Program-made: the position numbers and the translations under genes
In this document: positions 54,247 through 64,000 of the stretch, piece by piece
Numbering within the stretch: position 1 is the first letter of the stretch
Layout of the letters: every line of letters starts with the position of its first letter
Origin: Linepithema humile
Lineage: Eukaryota > Arthropoda > Insecta > Hymenoptera > Formicidae
Length of the DNA stretch: 64,000 nucleotides
NCBI RefSeq assembly: GCF_040581485.1
Contig: NC_090131.1
Coordinates: 20,472,532 to 20,536,531, forward strand
Direction of reading: 5' to 3'
The notes under the pieces: model-generated
Seen by the model: only the letters and a program-made list of their open reading frames with translations
The model's database searches: none
What the model was told of the DNA's origin: nothing

Positions 54247-55748
54247 TATCGATAGTACTATGTATTCTATATAGGTCACTGATATTAGAACGCGTGGCAG
54301 GGATCATTGATCGGCTTTAGCCTGGATCGGAATATCTCGGATTTCAATCGACACGGATTGATATAACTGTTGATATCTTTGCAGTAAATAGATTGATAGT
54401 TTTATTTAAGAGCTAAGACTACTGACAAGTTCAGATTTATTTATGTCGAGCGAGTAATTTGCGAGATATTTAATTACATAAATAAAATTAAACCTTTTGA
54501 TACGGCAGCAGTCGCACAATTTCTCAGACATCATATATATATACATCTTGCTACTTCGAGCATCTTTGGATGGTGTATATATACACTCTTTATACTGAAA
54601 GGATTAAAGTTTCACGCATTTACTTAGTATTTCAGGCTACGATTATTCGAGTCTCAGGTATTAAGATTGCAATTAGCGCGTCTGGATGACAATGTATGAA
54701 GAAGTATGATATTGTCTTCTCCAACAGTATACATTTATTGAAATAAGCGTGATTTTCTATAAAATATGTTAAATAATTTGAAACATTTTATTCTTCTGTA
54801 TATAAGGTTTCGCAGAAATTTTGTTTTCACTTGTTGAAAATCATGACATTTTTGTAATAAGTACGAGTAAATTATTTCGAGCTGACATTTGCATGAAAAT
54901 GAATGATATTTAAAATAACTATATACGATACTTTTCTGGGAAAGTGTTACATGCTTCTAATCAGATAAAGTTACGCCATGCTGGCAAAATGATACGAGAT
55001 GCAATACGCGCGTAGTCGTAGTAGCGAGTAGCGCGTAACGAGGATCGTTAATATTGGTTTATCGAGAACGTACGCATAACTCTCCTGCGTACACATTCCC
55101 ACGCGCATTCCTGCCGGCTGCACTTTATAGGCGACTCTCTACGTATGTTCTAACGGCCACACGAGAAGTATATTGAACTATGGCAAAGTTGTTACATGGA
55201 CGTTATGTATTTATGCTAATGAACTCTCTGGACGCGACTGGATACAATCGCGCGTAAATGCCGTGTGTGTTTGCGCGCGATTCTTGTGCAAGACCGATAC
55301 CGGAATCTTTTTGTGAGAACTGCCATGAGCCGTGACACGCTTTAAACACATCTGTCGTAAGCGGATCACGTCGGATATACTGATTTTCTCGTCACTTGCT
55401 CGATCGCGATCGGTTTTCGAGCTTTCGCAAACGTCTAGCCGCCTTTGCTCGCTCGGTTACATTTTAGTTCCATTCATACGTCGATTGATGCGGGTGACAA
55501 ACGGACTTGAACATTGTTAAATTCACATGAGAGTAAATAATTTTGTTTTGCCGGAAAAGTTAGATATCTCAGTATGGCTTGCGAACAGAACTTGTTATTT
55601 AAAAAATTATTTAATTATTAAGCGTTTTTAAACGATTTTAAGCTAGTTTAATTATCGCGATACATTATTGAATAGCTTATTTTATAGCAGTATTATAATG
55701 CATTAGTTCGCATTGTATTAATTATCATTTTTCTTGTGTCTGTTGCAG

Positions 55749-55796
55749 GTTTGTATGGAGAATTTTCTCACCGTCAGAAATTAGTCAGCCTGTATC
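55749..55796 (+). other. Candidate 48-nt cassette or poison exon
   Basis: A good acceptor (tttttcttgtgtctgttgcag, ending 55748) and a good donor (TATC|gtaagaat at 55797) bound 48 nt on the crp strand. In phase 0, which is required between helix 1 and the 61335 exon, the piece reads VCMENFLTVRN then TAG, so inclusion in crp mRNA would truncate it before the zipper. The other two phases are open but would not feed the 61335 exon in frame. It may be a non-coding 5' exon with a small upstream ORF, an unproductive exon, or a chance pair of splice sites. Confidence 0.3.
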
Positions 55797-58700
55797 GTAA
55801 GAATATTTATTGATTTTATTATCATTGTTATAAGAATTTATCATAATTATTAATTTATTTTAGAAGATTAACATATTATTGAAAATGCATATTGAATACC
55901 GGATCTTGATATTTATTATATAAAAAGTAGTACAAATTATCTTACTACAAATATATTATATACAAGTATTTAAATAGCGATATTAGAAGTCGCAAAATTT
56001 TTTCTTCAATTAATATATCTTGCTCGATTGCGCTCGATTGCATTAGAATTTGAAAACAACGAGTCAAGTCATAGGGAGTAATGTTCTCGAGTGCATGTAG
56101 GAGAGTGCACCGCGCTCAGAATGCAGTTGCATAACATCACGACTGATTATGTGACTCTTGTCCGACACCTTCATTTCTCTTTCTTTTTTTTCCTTTTTAT
56201 TCTTTGCCTTTATCTTTTAGCATCATTCTTTGCTTCTCTTCTTTTCTTTTCTCGCTCGTTCTTTCACCATTTTATCTTACAATATCATATTCGTTTGGAG
56301 CGAATAGCAATAATATAAAGTATTATTATTTAGTAATATTTTATAATAGATATAAAAGAACAAAACCGCGTAAGCGCAAATTCCATGAATAAATTGATAA
56401 TAAATATCTATAAAGCTGCTAATAAAATACTGATTAATCGCATTAAAATATTCACATTAAGTTTTCTACCGTGCTCAAACGATGACCATGTTCTAACAGC
56501 AGACAGAATAATTGTAGAGATTTTCCGTTCATAAAGGGAATAATTGCCGCGGCACGAGCACTTTTAATATACTATCTCTCGAGATTGGAATACGAACCGA
56601 CGGTCATTTTAACGCGATTTAAAAATTAATCCGCACAGCCGTCCATCCGCTTTGAGAGAAGTAAAAGCTGCAGAATATTGTTCAGGCGCGCGTATTCGTT
56701 GGACGGACTTGTCACGTCGCGTATAAGGAAGTGACAATAAATGTTTTTAATTACAGCACGATGATAGAGTAAGTTTAAAACCGCGACATAGACAGAGTGA
56801 GAAGGAAAAGAAGCGAAGATAGAGAAAAGAATGCGCGGTACACGACGATAGAGCTTTTCATGAGAAACACATTTCCGTTCCCGCGTTCGCATGGAAGAGC
56901 GCTTTCGGTGCCGTCGTTTGGCGTCGCGACGCTTCGCGGCAACGTACCGTGACGGACGAACAAATACGCTCGATTTATAATTCTCCCTAGCGAAGTAATA
57001 ATGGAGTACACAGCGAAACAAAATATCTTTCGCGGAATATTATACTTCGCGATACTCGAGCGTCGATTTAAACTCGAAATTTCGCGTCACGCGAAAATTG
57101 TTTGCTACGCCGTGCAAATAATACGTCGTTTGGTAATAATTATAGGAAATTTTATATGTGTCCGTTTGAGAGACAAATAATAAGCGGCGCATTCGTCGTC
57201 GCTCTGATTACAATTAAGCATAACTTGGATAAAAAAACTTATTCAATTATTATTAGTTTCTTTTATAATTATATCGCGCATGCATTATAAAATCCAAGCA
57301 GTCATTTCGTTTGCAGATCATCTCACTTTTATCATGTTATTTGCAAGATGTAATATAAAATTTTTAAGTTATTTAAAAGTTTAATATATAGCAACATTTT
57401 ATTTAAAAGCGACTATAAAAAATTTTTTCTCACAAATATTAATTCTCACTGATCAAAGAGTCGCTTTTTTAACGTCAAGTTTTCTCAGCTAAACCGGGGA
57501 GATTAGCTCTACGTTACGGCATAGCGCGAAACTTAGTTTTATAGCATATTACGTCGCAATTTCGTCACCGTAAACGAAAGCGGATACCAGTTGTCTTTCT
57601 TTTCAACGGCCGGTCCAGCGATTCGCCTCAGCCGCACTGCGCCGTCGTCGTAGGCCGGTTCGAATTTCTGGCATCTCTGGTTTCACCTTAGGTCGCCGGC
57701 GAAGCTGCTTACTTAGCATATACGGCGCGCGGTCACAAAGGGTTCCTTTCCAGGAAGGTGCTTCGAAAACGGCCGCAGCCTACAGCCTCGTTTTTTATAT
57801 TTTTTTCGGCATGCGGCAGTCTGACCTCGTTTCCTCTTTGTCCTCACGCTGCGAATTCTAATTGGATTTCGCAGAGATCCGCATATTTAATTCTCTTGCG
57901 AAATATATAATCACATATTGCAACATGGGAACGGCAAAAATCAGAAAAACGGCTATAGAAAGGTAGAAGAAAGGAAGAAAAAGAAACTTATTAATTCCGG
58001 ATAGAGTTTCTAGAGAATATTAGTTGACATCTTGCATGATACTATTGTATCGTTTTGATTCTGTTTCAATTGAATGTCTACCATCGTGATGGTAATTTGT
58101 AGTTGAAGAGGATGAGGGATGGGAGGCAGATATTCACCGTTGCAAACGAGAATAACAGAGCACAGGGCAACGCGATAGCGGAGAATTCCTGCTGGACTCG
58201 CGCGTGGAATTGTTAAACGATCGCATGAGTGCAGTCGAATGAGGGCGAGTTCGGTAGGCTGCGCTCTTTCTCTTTCTCGCAACCCGAATGCGTCTGTACT
58301 TTGGAATGCCGTTGTTGCCTCTGCAATAAGAAGAAGGCGATTCGATTCCCTCGACAGGGAAGTTCTTGCGGGTCGAAGAAGGAAAGACGAGGCGAACCGA
58401 GCCCTTGGAGCGAGCCTGCGAGACGAAGAGGGAGAAAGTGTGAAAGGGATCGGGAAGGGACGAAAGGGGGCGAAAGAAAGAGAGAGAAAGATAGGAGGAA
58501 GTTGCGCGTAGTGGTAATATTAGTAGTAGTAGTGGTAACCAGTCGTAAAATGCCACAGCCTACGTGCATCTAGCATGTTGCGTGCAACGACAACGACGTA
58601 GAAGCGTTATACCAAAGGTATAGTTAATCTCTCCCAGCTCTCGAATTAATACATCTCGAAACTATTATATATCGATTAATATTGTTATTCACATTGACGT

Positions 58701-61045
58701 ATATTATTTTTTAAACGTTCAGCATCACGAATCTTTACATTTAAAGAGATGTGTATTGTGAATATTTGGAAATTAATCGGAGTAATTTAGAGCAGAAATA
58801 TAAACTAACAGTAAAAGGAGAGTTAAGCTAAATTTGATTGAAGAAAAAAAAAATCACTCAATACTTTTTGTACATATTTGCTGAATTTTATCGGATGAAT
58901 AACTAATGCATATTTACAACATGCAACATCGTTTCGATTCCACGGCAATTGTCATTCTACTTCATGGAAACGAGTTCAGCAGGTGGGGTTACTACGAACT
59001 CAGCCATGCGATCGCAGCGAATTTTTCCTCTTTTTCGATCGCCAGCTGGCAGCATTATTTTGCCCTTCTCATCTTGTACTCCTATATCGATCGTGAACAT
59101 CGTCGCCCCATTCAAACGCGAGCTATCGCAGCTGTCCCATTCTAAACTTTTACCGATGTGCAGATGAGAATGGAAGCGGAACGGAAGTCGATAGTTTAAA
59201 AATTCATCCACGTGTTTTAATTTTTATTTTCTTATTAGTATAGAAGAATTGAAACAAAATTGGTAAAATTTCTATTTCTATAATTACATTCAGAAACCAT
59301 CGCCCGCGGTTATGAATCAAAACAGAAACTCGATTGTGTTGCTTGGATTTTTCTAAAAAAAAAGATTTCACAGTGAGAAATAATTTTAGACGCAATTCTA
59401 TCCGATTGTTACGAGCTTATATTTTACTTGAAATAGAAATCGGGATGGATTTCAAATTAGAATACAATGTTAAATGTGATTAATGTTAAATTTATTTAAG
59501 ATAATTAATAAAGCAAATAACATTCGTATAAAAATGACATATGAGAGAAATATCAAAATTATTAAATCTTTCTTACGTAAAATACATATCAAATAGATTT
59601 TTAATTAAATAAGAATCTATCAAAATTAGATTTAATTGATTTTAAAGTAAGTCAAATTTTCTCAATCGCAAATTTAGCTCGAAACAGTTGTAAGCTTATT
59701 ATTATAATATGATATTGAGATAATAAACTGATTTATCGTGAGGTTTAGTGCCCTATAAATGAGCGAATGAGTTTATGGGCCATGTAATATGGAGGGTGAG
59801 ATGATGGGACACACACTGGGAGCTAAATTCCACAAAGGAGAACGATCATAATGTCTCGTTCTAAAAGTAGACAGGTTCCGGCAACACAATTGCTATAACA
59901 AAGTAAAGTCATATAAAAAGTACCTGAAAAAAATTATCGCATTTATATTACCTCATTATGTTTTCTGACTGCATGTTAAATTGCAATCAGCTTTTCATAT
60001 CTTTAATACAAAGTTATATATCTTTTTTTGCTGCAAAATCTGAATAATTTATGACGATACATAAATTCTGGTGATATATTTATATTACAACATCACCGTT
60101 TTGTCAGCGAGCAATTTTGGAGACGTCGAATTGCTTCTTCTCAATCGCAGCGATGGATGTTTTTTGATCATAAGTCAACTCATATAAGAAAAGAAAAATC
60201 CTCTCTTGAGATTTCGCGTCTGTATCACTGTATCTGTGATAAAGTATGTGATCCCTAACTCACGTGCTCTTCTGATATGAAAGTGAAATTTTTTGTATGA
60301 CCGCATATCCTTTATTTTTTCTGTATACCACGTGACAAAGATTCTATCTCAAATATATTCGTCGCTGGAGTTTTTTTTGCCTGTCATGGTTTGGAGAAAG
60401 AAAAGAAGGATTTTCAAAGACTTGATAGTTTTAAAACATGAGTATAATAAAGATGCACGCTTAGTGTAACATCTTGGAGATAAAAAAAATCAACACAGAT
60501 TGTTGAAAAAATTAATCACTAATGATTTTCTAAGATAAAAAACGCGAATTAATACAGAAAGATATATGATTTTTTTTTTAAATTAATATTAATAGGTGAA
60601 TGCTAAAATAAAATATTTTATTATTAGAACAATGTTGCATACTTCAAAAACATCGATTTATTAATATAACAGCATAATACGAAGGACCGGCTTCTCAAAG
60701 AAAAGACGAGTCGAGGCATCACTCGTGCGTTTACGATCAGAACGTACGCGGGGCATCTGTTCGTTAACCACCTGTCGGCAGGTGCGAGCCGTACACCCGG
60801 CCCCGTTACCCCGCGTGGTTGGTATTAATCGGTCCTTTTGTTTCCGCCGGTTTCTTTCTCGAAATTATTCCTGTTTTACTACGATGTAGTACGCACGTCA
60901 CGCGATAGTCTTCGCCGGATGTTATCGGCTCGTACGGTGTGGTCTCCTTTTTTTTTTCTTCTCCCTGACCACGTAAAACCCTTTAAGCTCCATGGCATGT
61001 AAACAGGAAGTTCTCTTCTTCCTCCTGTCGCGTCTCCCGCTGCAG
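55797..61045. other. No gene seen
   Basis: CpG-rich patches lie at 56800-57000, 57550-57850 and 58180-58570. The rest is AT-rich. The frames near 58130-58570 on both strands follow the polypurine tract. Confidence 0.5.
58424..58503. repeat. Polypurine tract
   Basis: About 80 nt of nearly all purines on the + strand (gaagagggagaaagtg through gaaagagagagaaagatagg). It produces open frames on both strands and may form triplex DNA. No gene is supported. Confidence 0.75.
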
Positions 61046-61059
61046 GTTGCGAATGATGC
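61046..61059 (+). other. Weak candidate mini-exon or decoy acceptor
   Basis: A long pyrimidine tract (about 61010-61045, ending cgtctcccgctgcag) is followed after only 14 nt by the donor-like gtaagg at 61060. It sits 275 bp before the real crp exon. Fourteen nt would shift the frame, so a decoy acceptor or a second recursive-type site is as likely as a true exon. Confidence 0.15.
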
Positions 61060-61334
61060 GTAAGGGGCACCTGGTGAATGGCGATCTCTGGATTTATCAT
61101 ACGGATTCCAGACTTGTTTGACACTTTTAAAAACTTTTAATCGAATTTTAATGCTTTTGGTTATTATTAGTACATTTTACGACTTGGTTTTAAGTGCAAA
61201 TATGAATGTCTGATTACTCGACGTGTTGTATTTTAAATGATGCGAGGTTGAGATTTATACGGCAAGTTATGCCATGACGGAAAAAGTATCTATAATAATA
61301 AGATAACTGAGTAATTTTTTTATTTGTGTTACAG

Positions 61335-61485
61335 GCTGCGATACTTCAACAGACTGCCGAATATATATACCAACTAGAGCAAGAAAAAACGCAATTATTA
61401 TCACAAAATTGCCAACTGAAACGATTGGTAAATCAACACGAGGGTGGCGATGTACCTATCAAGAAACGCAAATCCGACACTCAAG
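61335..61485 (+). CDS. crp: Transcription factor AP-4 (cropped), internal exon: helix 2 and leucine zipper 1
   Basis: This internal coding exon belongs to the bHLH-leucine-zipper factor AP-4, which in known animals binds CAGCTG E-boxes as a homodimer in the nucleus. The acceptor is ...tttgtgttacag at 61334 and the donor is CAAG|gtaact at 61486. Read from the first base, the 50 codons begin AAILQQTAEYIYQLEQEK, which is the very conserved AP-4 helix 2. Leucines at exon residues 14, 21 and 28 form the first zipper. Residues 41-48 (PIKKRKSD) are basic and could be part of a nuclear localisation signal. The exon is 151 nt, so it enters in phase 0 and leaves one base (G) for the next exon. The basic region and helix 1 must be on an upstream exon, which I did not find in the window. 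Family identity is recognised from the sequence; the exon limits are inferred from splice sites and frame. Confidence 0.93.
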
Positions 61486-62115
61486 GTAACTGTCACGTTT
61501 AAAAATAATTTTTATTATTTTTAAAAATACGGTTTTGATTTTTTATAATATATTCTGTTACAAAAATACAGTACATAGTTTTTTTTAATATTGAAAAAAA
61601 TTATGATAAATGTGGAAAGCATCGTGCAAAAAATATAGTAATATAAAAAATATGTCAATAAAATACTCTTGCGCGGACTGCGCAAACATTTGTATATACC
61701 TGAAAAGCAATGGAATTAACATTTATCATTTGTCGCATAACGAGATTTTCCAAATGGACTTGAATTATTTATCGCACGTGCAACCGTGGTTGCACTGTCC
61801 CGTGCGGATTTGCGATCATAAAAGCAAAAAAAAAAAAAAATAAAAATAATCGGAGCAAAGCTTGAAAAGTTACGAGGATATACATGGCAATCCGTTTATT
61901 CCACAGTTTATCCGCGTTTATATGACGCTACGTTGAAATTTCCATCATAAGTTATTTTGCAATCGCGAAATTGGATTGGATTGAATTTCAGAAACTATCG
62001 CACAAATAGGCAAATAATATAATAGCTTTCCAAATTTTTGTTTGCCTTCACACGTAATGCCCCGATACGTACATGTATACCATAAATTCGACAGATTTCT
62101 TTTTCATTCGTTTAG
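61486..62115 (+). other. crp: crp intron between zipper-1 exon and the alternative terminal exon
   Basis: 630 nt from donor gtaact to acceptor tttag. It has a poly-A run at 61829-61841. A 77-codon frame at 61610-61843 ends in poly-Lys because of that run and is not supported as coding. Confidence 0.6.
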
Positions 62116-62333
62116 GCTATCACGAAATTAATACACCCATGATTATATCTCGCGGCAGAAGTGGCAAATTTCAGAAGCAGGAATTTTTTAATCTTGTCCA
62201 TGCCGACGTAATCAATGCGGGCGCATCTAAGGAAGCCGTTCGTCATTTTCGCGAAAGTAATTACATTCTTTGTGGTATCACACCGAAGGGATATACCCAG
62301 CTATTTCAGGAGCTCAATATAATACAGAGATGA
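62116..62333 (+). CDS. crp: Candidate alternative terminal exon of crp (novel 72-residue C-terminus)
   Basis: The polypyrimidine acceptor tttctttttcattcgtttag ends at 62115 and is followed by an open frame to TGA at 62331-62333. The frame matches the one base left by the exon ending at 61485, giving a Gly junction codon just as the 63356 exon does. The product would be AP-4 with its bHLH and first zipper, but with the second zipper replaced by 72 residues starting GYHEINTPMIISRGRSGKFQ. The tail is rich in charged and aromatic residues (for example HADVINAGASKEAVRHFRES and GITPKGYTQLFQEL) with coding-like codon use. I do not recognise the family. No consensus polyadenylation signal follows at once: the nearest candidates are ATTAAA at 62496 and AATAAA at 63067. 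It could instead be an exon of a nested gene or a domesticated fragment. The splice use is inferred. Confidence 0.55.
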
Positions 62334-62981
62334 TAGCCCATTACGAGAAAGGATAGAAAACTTTTGTAGAATTTAATTTGCGAAATTTAATTTTGTCTTT
62401 ATTTGAAGAAGAACAAACATTCCAATGTTTTATTCTTGAAAAGAGAAATTATATAGAAAAAGACTTTTATATTTAAATTCCATAGGATTTCCAATATTAA
62501 AATTTTTGGCTTTTAATATAAGTGATAATTAATTCGTAAGATATCATAGCTCTTTGTTAAATGTTAAATGTTAAAGATAAGAAGATTAAATGTTCGGATT
62601 GGTTTTAAATGAACCGTGCGATGGGCAACAAGATTCATCTCGAAAATCATTATTATTTCAAGGGTTAAATTAAGAGGTAGATTAAGAGGTGGGCTATCTT
62701 TCGATGCCGGTGGTGTTTTAGCAACATTTCCGTCGTCGTCGCGGCGATGTACCTCTGCCGGAAAATATCTGTCGCGAACTTTGGCCGAGACAATTTCAAT
62801 TTCCGGTTCTATCGTAAATTAGCTTCCTCCGTCGATGGTACGGCGAAATTCAGAAAGTTCGTCGTTGGTTGTGCGACGAAGCGGATTTAATGCTGACGAA
62901 TCACTTTTATCGATCAATCACGATTAACATCCTAATTGCTTTCAAATGTAGTTTTAAGATTTGTCATAATTATTTAGCAAA

Positions 62982-63100
62982 AATGGTTTCGAATGTTAAA
63001 ATGTACATTTCATTCATTTTTTGCCTTGGAATTTTACCAAATGATAAGATTTTACAGCACAAAATGAATAAAATGTACATTTTAACATTTTAGATCATTT
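62982..63100. repeat. Near-perfect inverted repeat with 40-nt loop
   Basis: Arm 62992-63020 (aatgttaaaatgtacatttc...) is the reverse complement of arm 63061-63089 except at one position. The 29-bp stem encloses a 40-nt loop, and the outer 10 bp on each side pair imperfectly. As RNA it would form a long hairpin of about 100-120 nt in the crp intron before the 63356 exon. It could be a precursor of small RNA, a miniature inverted-repeat element, or a structure that hides the AATAAA at 63067-63072, which lies inside the right arm. Confidence 0.7.
63067..63072 (+). promoter_or_regulatory. Possible polyadenylation signal for the short crp isoform
   Basis: AATAAA lies 734 nt after the TGA of the alternative terminal exon and before the acceptor of the 63356 exon. 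A variant ATTAAA is present closer, at 62496-62501. Both are common by chance in AT-rich DNA, so assignment is tentative. The AATAAA is within the right arm of the hairpin at 62992-63089. Confidence 0.2.
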
Positions 63101-63355
63101 CTTTCTTGAAAACACAGGATTTCAATGTATCGCAATGAAGTTCTAAAGTTCTAGTTTCTGTCAAATTATGTGAAATAGGATTCTAAAGCATAAAAATCTC
63201 ATTATGTTTAAAAATGAGAAAAATTGATATGCGGATAATAAAAAAATTTTTTGATAGCGTGATTCGTCAATCGAGCTCAGATATTTGTTTCTTTACTGGA
63301 AGAGAACATGCTTTCGCTTCTATTTATTTCTCATTTGGTTTCTTTTGTTGTTCAG

Positions 63356-63618
63356 GTGTCGTCGTTAGTCTACCAATGCACGTCAGTGAGAGCGGCGATG
63401 AGGGTTTGGGCAGCATGTCTCCCGAACCGTTGTCGGTAATCACAGTGACCACAGAGGGACATTCCGTTGTCAACAGCGAGGTGATAGAGCTTAGACGACA
63501 GCTAGAAAGGGAACGTCACGCGAGACTGGTTTTAGAGAAACAGATGAGAACTATTCACAGTCAGTTGTATCCAGAGAGATTCCGGGACAATCAATTAATC
63601 ACTTATCAGCCCCACGAG
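63356..63618 (+). CDS. crp: Transcription factor AP-4 (cropped), internal exon: leucine zipper 2
   Basis: This is the next crp coding exon. The acceptor is tcttttgttgttcag at 63355 and the donor is CACGAG|gtaacg at 63619. With the G carried from the exon ending at 61485, the junction codon is GGT (Gly) and 88 codons stay open. Residues 14-23 (GDEGLGSMSP) correspond to the acidic DEGIGSP-type motif of vertebrate TFAP4. Residues 42-76, starting EVIELRRQLERERHARLVLE and ending QLYPERF, are the second leucine zipper, with hydrophobic a/d positions at V43, L46, L50, L60, M64, I67 and L71. In the family this zipper helps restrict AP-4 to homodimers. The exon ends in phase 0 and the glutamine-rich C-terminal part should follow beyond 64000. 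An upstream continuation of the same frame across the acceptor (from 63214) is intronic read-through. Confidence 0.92.
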
Positions 63619-64000
63619 GTAACGATTTTAATTCGTATTCCCGTCATTAATTAAAAAAAAAAAAAAAAACTAACGTAAAATTAAAAAAAAAGAAGGGAGA
63701 TTAATTTATGCGTAAACTAGATCGGTAACGAGAATCTTCGTAAAAATTTGAAGACTTGAAAGAAAACAAAAAGTAATCTTATATTACTTTTTAAACGATC
63801 AAGGAAATAATTTCATTGTGAACTCATTCTCGAGAGGTTTAAATGGTTCCAACAATATATTGCAAATATTTCTTTAATTCTACATCGTTTTCCGATCTTA
63901 GTTTACTTGACGATATTTTGTGTAATCAGTCAAGCTTTTGCTGTGAATAAATAAATCGCGAAGAGACAAGTATTGCAATTGGGATGCCATTTAACTGGAC
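63619..64000 (+). other. crp: crp intron following zipper-2 exon (runs off the window)
   Basis: It starts with donor gtaacg. Poly-A occurs at 63651-63669. No further exon is seen before the end. Confidence 0.7.

Larger units (their letters stand above)
48521..55748. other. No gene seen
   Basis: Apart from the duplication, microsatellite and possible regulatory motifs listed separately, there is no recognisable coding content. A non-ATG frame at 51638-52252 (204 codons) passes through the repeat-free patch but matches nothing known to me. Confidence 0.5.
1..61334 (+). other. crp: Very long crp intron (left end outside the window)
   Basis: AP-4 needs a basic region and helix 1 immediately before the AAILQQ exon. 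I read both strands for a segment encoding the ERRRMQSINAGF-type motif and found none before 61335. The simplest reading is that the exon lies left of position 1 and that the window is almost all intron, at least 61 kb long. A same-strand recursive splice site near 15.5 kb fits a giant intron. Alternative first exons inside the stretch are possible. No other protein-coding gene is convincing here: open frames are short, frequently lack an ATG, overlap on several frames and show no recognisable domain. Confidence 0.6.
62334..63355 (+). other. crp: Putative 3' UTR of the short isoform, or intron
   Basis: AT-rich, with candidate ATTAAA (62496) and AATAAA (63067) signals and the 29-bp inverted repeat. 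For the full-length message this is intron. Confidence 0.5.

Noticed and set aside
62073..62115. Upstream extension of the alternative-exon frame to an ATG
   Set aside because: This part is the polypyrimidine tract and acceptor; its translation is the Phe-rich read-through expected of an intron end.
63214..63355. Upstream extension of the zipper-2 frame
   Set aside because: It runs through the acceptor tract; AP-4 similarity begins only after the splice site.

Overview
The window looks like insect nuclear DNA. It is AT-rich with patches full of CpG, has many microsatellites, and contains no long open reading frames, operons or ribosome-binding sites. The high CpG content together with AT-rich intergenic texture would suit a hymenopteran such as an ant, but that is inference from composition only. 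The one gene I can identify with confidence is the orthologue of transcription factor AP-4 (vertebrate TFAP4, Drosophila cropped/crp), on the + strand at the right-hand end.

Layout: 61335-61485 is an internal coding exon for helix 2 and the first leucine zipper. 63356-63618 is the next constitutive coding exon, with the DEGLGS motif and second leucine zipper. Between them, 62116-62333 is a candidate alternative terminal exon that joins in the same phase and ends in a stop. It would make a short AP-4 lacking the second zipper but carrying a 72-residue tail I do not recognise. The gene continues beyond 64000.

The exon for the basic region and helix 1 must come before 61335, but I could not find it anywhere upstream. 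Positions 1-61334 are therefore best read as one very long crp intron (or intron plus upstream non-coding exons). A textbook recursive splice site at 15529/15530 on the same strand, with a downstream donor 64 nt away, supports this. A 48-nt candidate exon at 55749-55796 and a few weaker acceptor-donor pairs lie in the same intron.

The rest of the intron holds repeats and small structures: a ~500-bp compound tetranucleotide tract that reverses strand polarity (7770-8290), two short tandem duplications (4425-4627 and 49886-50046), several microsatellites, a 20-bp perfect palindrome, a tRNA-T-arm-like hairpin, and CpG-rich islands that could be promoters or enhancers. The short intron between the two main crp exons contains a near-perfect 29-bp inverted repeat with a 40-nt loop. 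I saw no complete transposon, no convincing tRNA or rRNA, no CRISPR array and no second protein gene.
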